From assembly GCF_039822285.1 (NCBI RefSeq), contig NZ_JBAJEY010000006.1, forward strand, positions 65,438 to 129,437: a stretch of 64,000 nt of DNA, given 5' to 3'. Positions 51,434-59,965 of this stretch are shown here, in pieces. Source of the DNA: Thiofaba sp039822285 (GTDB lineage: Bacteria; Pseudomonadota; Gammaproteobacteria; Halothiobacillales; Halothiobacillaceae). The stretch's first letter is position 1. Every line of letters starts with the position of its first letter. The notes beneath the pieces are model-generated. The model saw only the letters and a program-made list of their open reading frames with translations, was not told where the DNA came from and searched no databases. Made by a program: the position numbers and the translations under genes.

Positions 51434-51967
51434 GTGATTGACTCGGAAGGCTATCGCCCCAACGTGGGCATCATTCTCGTGAATGCCGAGGACCGGGTGT
51501 TTTGGGCGCGTCGCGTGGGGCAGCAGGCCTGGCAGTTCCCCCAGGGCGGCATCCGCTGCGAGGAATCCCCGCTCGAGGCCATGTTCCGCGAACTGCGCGA
51601 GGAAACCGGTCTCCTGCCCGAGCATGTACGGCTGCTCGGCTGCACGCGCGACTGGCTGCGCTACCGTTTGCCCAGCAACCTCGTGCGCAAGCGCGCCTTT
51701 CCCGTGTGCATCGGCCAGAAGCAGAAGTGGTTTCTTTTGCGCATGCTCGTGCCTGACCAGACGGTGCAGTTGGACCATGGTCATCGCCCTGAGTTCGATG
51801 ACTGGCGCTGGGTGGACTACTGGCAGCCGCTGAGCGAGGTCGTGTCGTTTAAGCGCGATGTCTACGACAGCGCGCTGAACGAGTTGGCACCGCTGCTCTT
51901 CCCGCCCGAAGGACGCGCTCCTCCCGCCTGCGCCGCCGAGCACCTGAAGCTGCCGGGGGGCGAATGA
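51434..51967 (+). CDS. rppH: RNA pyrophosphohydrolase
   Basis: 177 aa Nudix hydrolase that removes the 5' pyrophosphate of mRNA and triggers decay. Start GTG at 51434 gives VIDSEGYRPNVGIILV, matching E. coli MIDDDGYRPNVGIVIC; more upstream in-frame starts (ATG 51362) lack family support. Nudix box GGIRCEESPLEAMFRELREETGL spans residues about 36-58; then WLRYRLPSNLVRK and CIGQKQKWFLLRM. Overlaps ptsP (ATGA). Confidence 0.93.
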   Translation: MIDSEGYRPNVGIILVNAEDRVFWARRVGQQAWQFPQGGIRCEESPLEAMFRELREETGLLPEHVRLLGCTRDWLRYRLPSNLVRKRAFPVCIGQKQKWFLLRMLVPDQTVQLDHGHRPEFDDWRWVDYWQPLSEVVSFKRDVYDSALNELAPLLFPPEGRAPPACAAEHLKLPGGE

Positions 51968-54249
51968 TCCTCGAGACCCTGCGCCGCATCGTCGGGGAGG
52001 TCGGTCGTGCACGCGATCTGACGATGGCGCTGGAGGCCATCGTGCGCGGCGTGCGCGAGGCCCTCGATGTGGCGGTCTGCTCGGTCTACCTCGTGCCGCG
52101 CGCCAAGGTGGGGGATCCGGACGCGCCACTCATGCTGATGGCGACCGAGGGGTTGTCGCGCAAGGCGGTGGGCCGGGTATCGCTCTCTCCCGACGAGGGG
52201 CTGGTCGGCCTGGTGGCGCAGCGCGCCGAATCGATCAACCTCGACAACGCGCCGCAGCACCCGCGCTACAAGCACATCGCCAATATCGGCGAGGAGCCCT
52301 ACCACGCCTTTCTCGGTGCGCCCATCCTGTTGCGCGGCGAGGTGCTCGGCGTGCTGGTGGTGCAGGACCGCGAGTCGCGCCGCTTCTCCGACGACCAGGA
52401 ATCCTTCCTCGTCACCCTGGCGGCCCAGCTCGCCAGCAGCATTGTGCAGGCCGAACTGAGCGAGGCGGTGGCCCATCCCCCCAGCAGTCGCAAGAAGGTG
52501 GTCGGCGAGGCCATCCGCGGGGTGCCAGGGGCCGCCGGCGTGGCCTCGGGCATCGCCGTGGTGGTCTACCCCCAGGCTGACCTGGAGGCTGTGCCCGATC
52601 GCCGCTGCGATGACCCGGAGGCCGAGCTCGCGCGTCTCAAGGCCGCCCGCGAGGCCGTGCGCGCCGAGCTGGCCGCCCTGCGCCAGGGCATGGCCCAGCG
52701 CCTGCCGGAGGAGGAGTGCGTCCTGTTCGACGCCTTCACCATGATGCTGGGCAGCGAGAGCCTGTTTGCTGGCATGGAGCGGCGCATCCGTGCTGGGCTG
52801 TGGGCCCCGGCCGCCCTGCGCGACACCATCCGCGAGCATGCGGCGGTGTTCGAAGGCATGGATGACGACTACCTGCGCCAGCGCGCGGAAGACGTGCGCG
52901 ATGTGGGGGCGCGCCTCCTCGAGCAGTTGCAGGAGGTCGAGAACGGCGTTCGCGACTATCCCGAGCGCACCATCCTGGTCGGGCGTGAGATCACCGTCAC
53001 CCATCTGGCCGCGCTGCCCGAAGGGCGGCTGGCGGGGATTGTCTCCGCGCGTGGCTCCAGCTCATCCCACGTCGCCTTGCTTGCGCGTGCGCTGGGTGTG
53101 CCGGCGGTGATGGGGGCGAGCGAGTTGCCGGTCGAGCGCCTGGATCGGCGTGAGATGGTCATCGACGGCTACCGCGGGGTGGTGCACGTCGAGCCGCGTG
53201 GCACGTTGCGCGAGGAGCTCGAGCGACTGGTGCGCGAGGAGGCGCAGCTCTCCGCCGAGCTCGCCACGCTGCGCGATGCCCCCGCCATTACCCCGGACGG
53301 CACGCGCGTTCACCTCTACGTCAACGTCGGCCTGTTGGCCGACATGGCCCCGGCCAACAACGTGGGCGCGGAGGGCATTGGCCTCTACCGCACCGAGATT
53401 CCCTTCCAGGTGCGCGACAACTTCCCCGGCGAGGAGGAGCAGACGCGCATCTACCGTGAGGCCCTCGCGGCCTATGCCCCGCGGCCCGCCGTGCTGCGCA
53501 CCCTGGACGTGGGCGGTGACAAGCCGCTCGGCTATTTCCCGATCAATGAGGACAATCCCTTCCTCGGCTGGCGCGGGGTGCGTCTGACCCTCGATCACCC
53601 GGAGATCTTCCTGACCCAGGTGCGGGCCATGCTGCGTGCCAACAAGGGGCTCGGCAATCTGCGCATCCTGCTGCCGATGATCAGCGGCGTGGGAGAACTC
53701 GAGCAGGCCCTGGAGTTGATCGACCAGGCGCACGTTGAACTGCGCGAGGATGGGTTGAACGGGGAGGCCGTGCAGGTCGGGGTGATGGTCGAGGTGCCCT
53801 CGGCGGTCTACCAGATCGACGCATTGGCGCGGCGGGTGGATTTCCTCTCCGTCGGCACCAACGATCTGACCCAGTACCTGCTCGCGGTCGACCGTAACAA
53901 CGCGCGCGTCGCCCCGCTCTACGACAGCCTGCACCCGGCCGTGCTGCGTGCCATTCACGACATCGTCACCGGCGGCCGGCGTGCCGGACGGCCGGTCAGC
54001 GTGTGCGGTGAACTCGCGGGCGACCCGCTCGGCGCCCTGATCCTCCTCGGCTTCGGCATCGATTCCCTGAGCATGAGTGCGGGCAGTCTTCCCCGGATCA
54101 AGCGGGTGATCCGCAGCGTGCCGCTGAAACATGCCCGCCTGCTGGCCTGGGAGGCGTTGGCCTGCGAACGGGGGGATGAGGTGCGCGCCATGCTGCGCGC
54201 GGCCTTGCGCGACTACGGCCTGGGTGGGCTGATTCGGGGCGACGAGTAG
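51964..54249 (+). CDS. ptsP: Phosphoenolpyruvate-protein phosphotransferase PtsP (enzyme I Ntr)
   Basis: 761 aa. N-terminal GAF domain (VRGVREALDVAVCSVYLVPR, SINLDNAPQHPRYKHIANIG), then the enzyme I parts: HPr-binding helical domain, phospho-histidine in ARGSSSSHVALLARALGVPA, and PEP-binding barrel (LRTLDVGGDKPLGYFP, SVGTNDLTQYLLAVDRNN, SVCGELAGDPLGALIL). Feeds the nitrogen-related PTS relay (NPr, PtsN), whose genes are not in this window. Coupled to rppH as in Pseudomonas and E. coli. Confidence 0.96.
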   Translation: MILETLRRIVGEVGRARDLTMALEAIVRGVREALDVAVCSVYLVPRAKVGDPDAPLMLMATEGLSRKAVGRVSLSPDEGLVGLVAQRAESINLDNAPQHPRYKHIANIGEEPYHAFLGAPILLRGEVLGVLVVQDRESRRFSDDQESFLVTLAAQLASSIVQAELSEAVAHPPSSRKKVVGEAIRGVPGAAGVASGIAVVVYPQADLEAVPDRRCDDPEAELARLKAAREAVRAELAALRQGMAQRLPEEECVLFDAFTMMLGSESLFAGMERRIRAGLWAPAALRDTIREHAAVFEGMDDDYLRQRAEDVRDVGARLLEQLQEVENGVRDYPERTILVGREITVTHLAALPEGRLAGIVSARGSSSSHVALLARALGVPAVMGASELPVERLDRREMVIDGYRGVVHVEPRGTLREELERLVREEAQLSAELATLRDAPAITPDGTRVHLYVNVGLLADMAPANNVGAEGIGLYRTEIPFQVRDNFPGEEEQTRIYREALAAYAPRPAVLRTLDVGGDKPLGYFPINEDNPFLGWRGVRLTLDHPEIFLTQVRAMLRANKGLGNLRILLPMISGVGELEQALELIDQAHVELREDGLNGEAVQVGVMVEVPSAVYQIDALARRVDFLSVGTNDLTQYLLAVDRNNARVAPLYDSLHPAVLRAIHDIVTGGRRAGRPVSVCGELAGDPLGALILLGFGIDSLSMSAGSLPRIKRVIRSVPLKHARLLAWEALACERGDEVRAMLRAALRDYGLGGLIRGDE

Positions 54250-54250
54250 A

Positions 54251-54393
54251 GGGTGCCTCGAAAAACCTACTGCGCGGCCAGATTGCGGCGTCGCATCCTC
54301 GATCACCCCTCGCCTATCTATGTGATATGTCTCGGGGATTCGCTGCGGGGCTCCTTGCACTCTGTCCGCTCGTGACGGTTTTTCGAGTCACCC
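54251..54393 (+). mobile_element. Family C element, copy 1 (MITE-like)
   Basis: 143 bases with terminal inverted repeats GGGTGCCTCGAAAAAC and GTTTTTCGAGTCACCC (15 of 16 match). No coding capacity. About 88% identical by eye to copy 2 at 59818-59965, in the same orientation. It lies just after the ptsP stop. No cognate transposase is seen. Confidence 0.72.
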
Positions 54394-54449
54394 TAGAGAG
54401 GCTGTCCGAGTCTCGCGTCAGGAAATAAGAATGCGTTGCGCATCTTCTT

Positions 54450-54468
54450 GGGAATTATTATCATTTAT
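54450..54468 (+). promoter_or_regulatory. Fur-box-like site upstream of feoAB
   Basis: On the complementary strand the sequence ATAAATGATAATAATTCCC region matches the Fur consensus at 13 of 19 positions, including an unbroken AATGATAAT. It lies 45 bases before the feoA start. Repression by iron-loaded Fur is the expected control of ferrous iron uptake. Confidence 0.65.
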
Positions 54469-54512
54469 TCTCAAGAATTGGCTTCGTGCCCGTGCGGCAC
54501 CGAGGATGCGCG

Positions 54513-54740
54513 ATGAAACTGTCCTGCCTGCGTTGTGGTGAATCCGCTTGCGTGACCTGCGTCGAAGGCGAGGCCTGTCTCGTGCGCCGGCTCCAGGCCC
54601 TCGGTGTGCGCCCGGGCAAGAGTGTCAGCGTCATCCGTCGCGCCGCCTTCGGTGGGCCGCTGCACTTGCGTGTGGGCAGCACCGAGTTCTTCCTGCGCCC
54701 GCGCGAGGCCGAGTCGATCACCGTCAAGCATGCCGTCTGA
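54513..54740 (+). CDS. feoA: FeoA-type protein with a cysteine-rich N terminus
   Basis: 75 aa SH3-like FeoA domain (RRLQALGVRPGKSVSVIRRA, GGPLHLRVGSTEFFLRPREA). GAGGA lies about seven bases before the ATG. The N terminus is unusual: MKLSCLRCGESACVTCVEGE with cysteines at 5, 8, 13, 16 and 22 (CX2C-X4-CX2C-X5-C), absent from ordinary FeoA. Next to feoB. FeoA is thought to bind FeoB and stimulate ferrous transport. Confidence 0.9.
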   Translation: MKLSCLRCGESACVTCVEGEACLVRRLQALGVRPGKSVSVIRRAAFGGPLHLRVGSTEFFLRPREAESITVKHAV

Positions 54741-54773
54741 CGACGGCGTCGCTGCGCTGGAATCCTCCCGCCC

Positions 54774-56564
54774 GTGGCCAGGCGCATTGCCCTGCTCGGC
54801 ATGCCCAACACGGGCAAGTCCACCCTTTTCAACCGTCTCACTGGCGCCTCCGCCCGCACCGGCAACTGGCCGGGGCTGACCGTCGAGCTCTCGGCGGCCC
54901 AATTGCCGTTGGGCAGCGATCTCGTCGAGCTGGTGGATCTGCCCGGAATTTATGACCTGCATGGCATGACCGAGGACGAGCACGTGGTGCGCCGTTTCCT
55001 CGAGCGTGTCTCCGTGGACGTGCTGGTCGTGGTCCTTAATGCCGCCCAGATCGACCGACAGCTCCCCTTGCTGTTGCAGGCCCGTGCGCTCGGGCTGCCG
55101 ATGCTCGCCGTGCTCAATATGCGGGATGAGGCGGAGCGCTTTGGCGTGACCATCGATGTCGATCGCCTGGGCGAGTCGCTGGGCTTCCCGGTGCTTGCAG
55201 TCAGTGCCCGCCGGGCGGAGGGCATGGGGCGGTTGCGCCAGGCCATGGCGGCGGCTCTGCGCGAGGCCCGGCCGGTGCCGCTGGCCGAGTTGGCCGAGCG
55301 CCTGGCCCCGGAGGAGGTGGTGCAGGAGGAGGCCGAGGCCCTGTTGCGGGTGGCGGTGAAGGCCCCGCACCAGCTCTCGGACCGGATGAGCGAGCGGCTG
55401 GACCGCATCCTGCTGCATCGTATCTGGGGGCTGCCGATCTTCTTCCTCAGCCTGTTCCTGCTGTTCCAGTTCATCTTCACCCTCGGCGCACCGCTGCAGG
55501 ACGCGGTGGAGTGGGCCCTGGGCCTACTGCGGGACGGGCTGCAGGCCACGCTTGCTGACGTCCTGCCTGCCTTCGGTCAGGGGTTGCTGTTCGAGGGCAT
55601 CTACGACGGCCTGGCCACGGTGGCGAGCTTCCTGCCGGTGATCGCCCTGTTCTTCATCGTCATGTCGGCGGTGGAGGACTCGGGTTACCTCGCCCGCGCG
55701 GCCTTTCTGGTCGATGGTTTCATGGCCAGGTTAGGGTTGGATGGGCGCGGTTTCGTGCTCCACCTGTTCGGCATGGGCTGCAACGTGCCGGCGGTGATGG
55801 GGACGCGGGTCATGCGCTCGCCCGGGCTGCGCGCGCTGACCATGCTGGTGCTGCCGTTTTCGCTCTGCGCGGCGCGCCTGCAGGTGTTCCTGTTCTTCGT
55901 CGCCGTGCTGTTCGCCCCAAACCAGGCCGCCATCGTGCTGTTCAGCCTGTACCTGCTCAGCCTGCTGGCGGCGATGCTCACCGCCTGGTTGTTCAAGCGG
56001 CGTTACAACGTCGTGGAGCCGGTCATCCTGGAACTGCCACCCTACCGTCTGCCGGTGCCGGGCACGATGTTCAGAACGGCCGGTGGCGAGATCGCCCATT
56101 TCCTGCGCCGCGCCACCCGCTTCATCGTGCTCGGCGTGGTGGCCATCTGGCTTTTGACCCACCTGCCGTGGGGCGTGCAGCCCGCCGGGCCGGAGAGTTA
56201 TGCGGGCCGGCTCGGCCAGATGGTCGCCGGGGTCTTCGCCCCGCTCGGTTTCGATCCGCTGCTCGCCCTGGCCCTCCTGTTCGGCTTCGTGGCCAAGGAG
56301 GTCGTGCTGGGTGGATTGGCCGTGCTGTACGGCGTGGGGGAGGAGGGGCTGGGCGCCGCCGTACAGGGGCACATGGATGCGGTGCAGGCCATGAGCTTCA
56401 TGCTCTTCACCCTGCTGTACACGCCCTGTGTCTCCACCCTGGCCGCCATCCGGGCGGAGAGTCGCAGCTGGCGCCTGACCTTCACCAGCGTGCTCTGGTC
56501 GCTCTCGCTCGCTTACACGGTCAGCCTGGCGTTCTACCAGACCGCCCGCTGGATGGGGTTCTGA
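54774..56564 (+). CDS. feoB: Ferrous iron transporter FeoB
   Basis: 596 aa from a GTG at 54774. N-terminal G domain with G1 GMPNTGKST, G3 DLPGIYDL and G4 NMRD (LAVLNMRDEAERFG). Helical spacer, then about eight to eleven membrane helices with the two Gate motifs (FLPVIALFFIVMSAVEDSGY; LHLFGMGCNVPAVMGTR) and C-terminal TLLYTPCVSTLAAI. Shorter than E. coli FeoB (773 aa) but with all core parts. No feoC follows. Confidence 0.95.
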   Translation: MARRIALLGMPNTGKSTLFNRLTGASARTGNWPGLTVELSAAQLPLGSDLVELVDLPGIYDLHGMTEDEHVVRRFLERVSVDVLVVVLNAAQIDRQLPLLLQARALGLPMLAVLNMRDEAERFGVTIDVDRLGESLGFPVLAVSARRAEGMGRLRQAMAAALREARPVPLAELAERLAPEEVVQEEAEALLRVAVKAPHQLSDRMSERLDRILLHRIWGLPIFFLSLFLLFQFIFTLGAPLQDAVEWALGLLRDGLQATLADVLPAFGQGLLFEGIYDGLATVASFLPVIALFFIVMSAVEDSGYLARAAFLVDGFMARLGLDGRGFVLHLFGMGCNVPAVMGTRVMRSPGLRALTMLVLPFSLCAARLQVFLFFVAVLFAPNQAAIVLFSLYLLSLLAAMLTAWLFKRRYNVVEPVILELPPYRLPVPGTMFRTAGGEIAHFLRRATRFIVLGVVAIWLLTHLPWGVQPAGPESYAGRLGQMVAGVFAPLGFDPLLALALLFGFVAKEVVLGGLAVLYGVGEEGLGAAVQGHMDAVQAMSFMLFTLLYTPCVSTLAAIRAESRSWRLTFTSVLWSLSLAYTVSLAFYQTARWMGF

Positions 56565-56565
56565 A

Positions 56566-57048
56566 TCAGCCCTTCAACATCCCCTCGATCAGCCCCTTCA
56601 CCTTCACAAGGTCGAAGATGCCGATCTTCTGGTACACCACCTGGCCCTGCGGGTCGAGCAGGAAGGTGGTGGGGGTCAGGCGCACCTTGCCCATGGCCTC
56701 GCTCGCTGTCCCGTCCCTATCGAGCGCAATGGGATAGGGAATAGCCATGCGCTCGCGCAGGGCGCGCACCTGGGGCTCGGGGTCGTAGCTCATCGCCACG
56801 CCGATGACCTTCAGCCCGCGCGGGCCATAGGTGTTGTGCAGTTCGACCAGGAGGGGGATTTCCTCGATGCAGCCGGGGCAGCTGGTGGCCCAGAAGGTCA
56901 ACAGCACAGGCTGGCCGCGCAGGGCGGCAAGGCGGGTGGGGGCCGCATCCAGAAGGTGAAGGGGGGCGTCGGGCGGGGTGCTCTCCTGGCCGCAGGCCGC
57001 GAGGGCGACGGCAAGCGACAGGGCAAAGAAACGGCGGCGGTCGATCAT
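56566..57048 (-). CDS. TlpA-type thioredoxin-like lipoprotein
   Basis: 160 aa. Lipobox LAAC (ALSLAVALAACGQ). A TlpA/AhpC-TSA-like thioredoxin fold with active site CPGC in TFWATSCPGCIEEIPLL and cis-proline in LTPTTFLLDPQG. Probably reduces disulfides in the periplasm. An ATG at 57063 adds five residues. Convergent with feoB. Confidence 0.87.
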   Translation of the reverse strand: MIDRRRFFALSLAVALAACGQESTPPDAPLHLLDAAPTRLAALRGQPVLLTFWATSCPGCIEEIPLLVELHNTYGPRGLKVIGVAMSYDPEPQVRALRERMAIPYPIALDRDGTASEAMGKVRLTPTTFLLDPQGQVVYQKIGIFDLVKVKGLIEGMLKG

Positions 57049-57139
57049 GGTGGAAGGCTCCATGGCGTGCTCACACTGGGCACGGTCAAACCGTTATCAT
57101 TCCGCCATCGATCCGTCCCTGGCAAGTGGAGATAGACCC

Positions 57140-58171
57140 ATGATTCGCGTTGGCATCGTTGGTGGCACCGGTTACACCGGGGTGGAGCTGTTGCGCATCC
57201 TCGCCCTGCATCCCGAGGTCGAGCTTGCCGCCATCACCTCGCGTGGCAATGCGGGCGAGAAGGTGGCGGACCTGTTCCCCAACCTGCGCGGTCATGTGGA
57301 CCTGGCCTTCAGCGACCCGGCCGAGGCGGACCTGACGGCCTGCGACGTGGTGTTCTTCGCCACGCCGAACGGTATTGCCATGGGGGCGGCGCGCGAGCTG
57401 CTGGAGGCCGGCGTGCGCGTGATCGACCTCGCGGCGGACTTTCGCATCAAGGACATCGCCCTGTGGGAGAAGTGGTATGGCATGACCCACCAAAGCCCTG
57501 ACCTTGTGGCCGAGGCGGTGTACGGGCTGCCGGAACTGAACCGCGAGGCGATCCGTACAGCGCGTCTGGTGGCCAACCCCGGCTGCCACGTCACCGCCGT
57601 CACCCTGGGGCTTCTGCCACTGGTGAAGGCGGGCTGGGTGGATGCCACGCGCCTGATCGCGGACTCCAAGTCCGGGGTCAGCGGCGCCGGGCGCAAGGCC
57701 GAGGTGCACACCCTGATGGCCGAGGCGGGTGAGAGCTTCCGCGCCTATGGCGTGGCGGGCCATCGTCACCAGCCGGAGATCTGCCAGGTGCTGCAATCCG
57801 CCTCCGGCCAGGACATCGGCCTGACCTTCGTGCCGCACCTGGTGCCGATGGTGCGCGGCATCGAGGCCACCCTGTATGCCCCCCTGAAGGGTGAGGCCGG
57901 CGATCTGCAGGGCTTGTTCGAGCAGGCCTACGCGGACGAGCCTTTCGTCGATGTGATGCCTCCGGGAAGCCTGCCGGAAACGCGCAGCGTGCGTGGGGCC
58001 AACACCTGCCGCATCGCGGTCTACCGCCCCACAGGCGGGGATGTGGCGGTGGTCCTGTCGGTCATCGACAACCTGGTCAAGGGTGCTTCCGGTCAGGCGG
58101 TGCAGAACATGAACATCATGTTCGGCCTGCCGGAGGACGCAGGGTTGCGCACCATCGGCCTGCTGCCGTGA
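57140..58171 (+). CDS. argC: N-acetyl-gamma-glutamyl-phosphate reductase
   Basis: 343 aa NADP-dependent third step of arginine synthesis. VGIVGGTGYTGVELLRIL dinucleotide site, catalytic cysteine in VANPGCHVTAVTLGLLPL, histidine in YGVAGHRHQPEI, and the C-terminal SVIDNLVKGASGQAVQNMN. Start ATG 57140 with GTGGAGAT upstream. Precedes erpA as in Pseudomonas. Confidence 0.97.
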   Translation: MIRVGIVGGTGYTGVELLRILALHPEVELAAITSRGNAGEKVADLFPNLRGHVDLAFSDPAEADLTACDVVFFATPNGIAMGAARELLEAGVRVIDLAADFRIKDIALWEKWYGMTHQSPDLVAEAVYGLPELNREAIRTARLVANPGCHVTAVTLGLLPLVKAGWVDATRLIADSKSGVSGAGRKAEVHTLMAEAGESFRAYGVAGHRHQPEICQVLQSASGQDIGLTFVPHLVPMVRGIEATLYAPLKGEAGDLQGLFEQAYADEPFVDVMPPGSLPETRSVRGANTCRIAVYRPTGGDVAVVLSVIDNLVKGASGQAVQNMNIMFGLPEDAGLRTIGLLP

Positions 58172-58245
58172 AGGCGCGGCCGAGTTCCATCGAGGGCATT
58201 CTCGGGTAAACTCCCTTTCAATCCAGTTTTCGGGAGATTTTCCCC

Positions 58246-58590
58246 ATGTCTGAACAAGTCCAGGAACCGATCATCTTCACCGACAGCGCGGCCGCCAAGG
58301 TGCGCCAGCTGATCGAGGAGGAGGGCAACCCCTCACTGAAGCTGCGGGTGTTCATCACCGGCGGCGGCTGCTCCGGCTTCCAGTACGGCTTCACCTTCGA
58401 TGAGAACGAACAGGAAGGCGACACCCGGATGGACAAGGGGGGCGTGACGCTCTTGATCGATCCGATGAGCATCCAGTACCTCACCGGTGCGACCATCGAT
58501 TACACCGAGGGTCTGGAGGGCGCGCAGTTCGTCATCCGCAACCCGAACGCCACCACCACCTGCGGCTGCGGCTCGTCCTTCTCCGTCTGA
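58246..58590 (+). CDS. erpA: Iron-sulfur cluster insertion protein ErpA
   Basis: 114 aa A-type carrier with the three cluster cysteines in ITGGGCSGFQYGF and TTCGCGSSF. Delivers Fe-S clusters to apoproteins. Start MSEQVQEPIIFTDSAA; length matches E. coli ErpA (114 aa). Confidence 0.97.
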   Translation: MSEQVQEPIIFTDSAAAKVRQLIEEEGNPSLKLRVFITGGGCSGFQYGFTFDENEQEGDTRMDKGGVTLLIDPMSIQYLTGATIDYTEGLEGAQFVIRNPNATTTCGCGSSFSV

Positions 58591-58645
58591 CGTCATTCAA
58601 CCGGCGCACCCTGCGGGGTGCCATCTCGTTTCAGGATCATCGCGC

Positions 58646-59815
58646 ATGAGTTATGTCCCCGGCCTGCAAGGGGTGCCCGCCACCCGCTCCAGCATTTCCT
58701 TCCTGGACGGACAGCAGGGCATCCTGACCTACCGTGGCTACCCCATCGTCGAACTGGCCCGCCACTCCACCTTCGAGGAGACCGCCTACCTGCTCTTCCA
58801 CGGGGAGCTCCCGGGGCAGGCGGAGCTGGAGGCCTTCGACCGCGAGCTGCGCAACAACCGCCGGGTGAAGTACAACGTGCGGGAGATCATGAAATTCCTG
58901 CCGACCGACGGTCATCCGATGGAGATGCTGCAGACCTGTGTGGCCAGCCTCGGCATGTTCTACCCCGGCAGCGAGCGCATGACTGCGGACGGGGCCGGGC
59001 CGACGGAGGAGTTCGTCAACAGCACCGCGATCAAGATCCTCGCCAGCATGGCCACCCTGGTGGGGATGTGGAACCACATCCGTCGCGGCGACGACCCCGT
59101 GCTGCCGCGCACGGACCTGACCTACGCGGAAAACTTCCTCTACATGATGACGGAGCGCGAACCGGACCCGGTCGAGGCGCGCATCATGGACGCTTGCCTC
59201 GTGCTGCATGCCGAGCACACCATCAACGCCTCGACCTTCGCCGCGCTGGTCTGCGGCTCCACCCTGGCCGCGCCCAACCTGGTGGTCGCCTCGGCCATCG
59301 GCACCCTGGCGGGCCCGCTGCACGGTGGGGCCAACCAGCGCGTGCTGGAGATGCTGCGCGAGATCGGCTCGCCGGAGAAGGCGGAAAGCTGGCTGGAGAA
59401 GCGCCTGGCGAACAAGCAGGTGGTGTGGGGCTTCGGCCACCGCGAGTACAAGGTGAAGGATCCGCGCGCCGATATCCTGCAGGGTATGCTCGAGCAGCTG
59501 CGTGAGCATCGTCACGGCGAGCTGAGCCCGCTGTACGACATCGCCAAGGCGCTCGAGGCCGCGGCTGCCGAGCGCCTGGCGCACAAGGGCGTGCATCCGA
59601 ACGTCGACTTCTACTCCGGCGTGCTGTACGACGCGATGGGCATTCCCGAGGACCAGTTCACCCCGATCTTCGCCATCGCCCGGACCGCCGGCTGGCTGGC
59701 GCACTGGAAGGAGCAGCTGGCGCAGAATCGCATCTACCGGCCGACCCAGGAGTATGTCGGCGCACCGACGCGCAGCTACCTGCCGATGGATTTGCGCGTC
59801 TCAGGCCATCACTGA
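58646..59815 (+). CDS. gltA: Citrate synthase
   Basis: 389 aa. Condenses oxaloacetate and acetyl-CoA. Active-site histidines in LHAEHTINASTFAA and GPLHGGANQRVLEML, the WGFGHREYKVKDPRA stretch and catalytic Asp in VDFYSGVLYDAMGIP. The size and order resemble the short dimeric type rather than the 430-residue hexameric E. coli enzyme; a 2-methylcitrate synthase role cannot be excluded. It is placed between erpA and anmK, which are adjacent in Pseudomonas. Confidence 0.93.
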   Translation: MSYVPGLQGVPATRSSISFLDGQQGILTYRGYPIVELARHSTFEETAYLLFHGELPGQAELEAFDRELRNNRRVKYNVREIMKFLPTDGHPMEMLQTCVASLGMFYPGSERMTADGAGPTEEFVNSTAIKILASMATLVGMWNHIRRGDDPVLPRTDLTYAENFLYMMTEREPDPVEARIMDACLVLHAEHTINASTFAALVCGSTLAAPNLVVASAIGTLAGPLHGGANQRVLEMLREIGSPEKAESWLEKRLANKQVVWGFGHREYKVKDPRADILQGMLEQLREHRHGELSPLYDIAKALEAAAAERLAHKGVHPNVDFYSGVLYDAMGIPEDQFTPIFAIARTAGWLAHWKEQLAQNRIYRPTQEYVGAPTRSYLPMDLRVSGHH

Positions 59816-59817
59816 CG

Positions 59818-59965
59818 GCCGGGCACATCGAAAACCTACTGCGCGCACGGATTGCTGCGTCGCTTCCTCGCTCACCCCTCGCCTATCTATTTGATATATC
59901 TCGGGGATTCGCTGCTGGGCTCCTTGCTCTCCGCCCGCTCGTGACGGTTTTTCGAGGTGCCCGGC
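59818..59965 (+). mobile_element. Family C element, copy 2 (MITE-like), overlapping the anmK 3' end
   Basis: 148 bases including outer arms GCCGGGCACATCGAAAAC and GTTTTTCGAGGTGCCCGGC (one mismatch and one extra base). The core matches copy 1 at 54251. The right part forms the last codons and stop of anmK on the minus strand. Confidence 0.72.
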
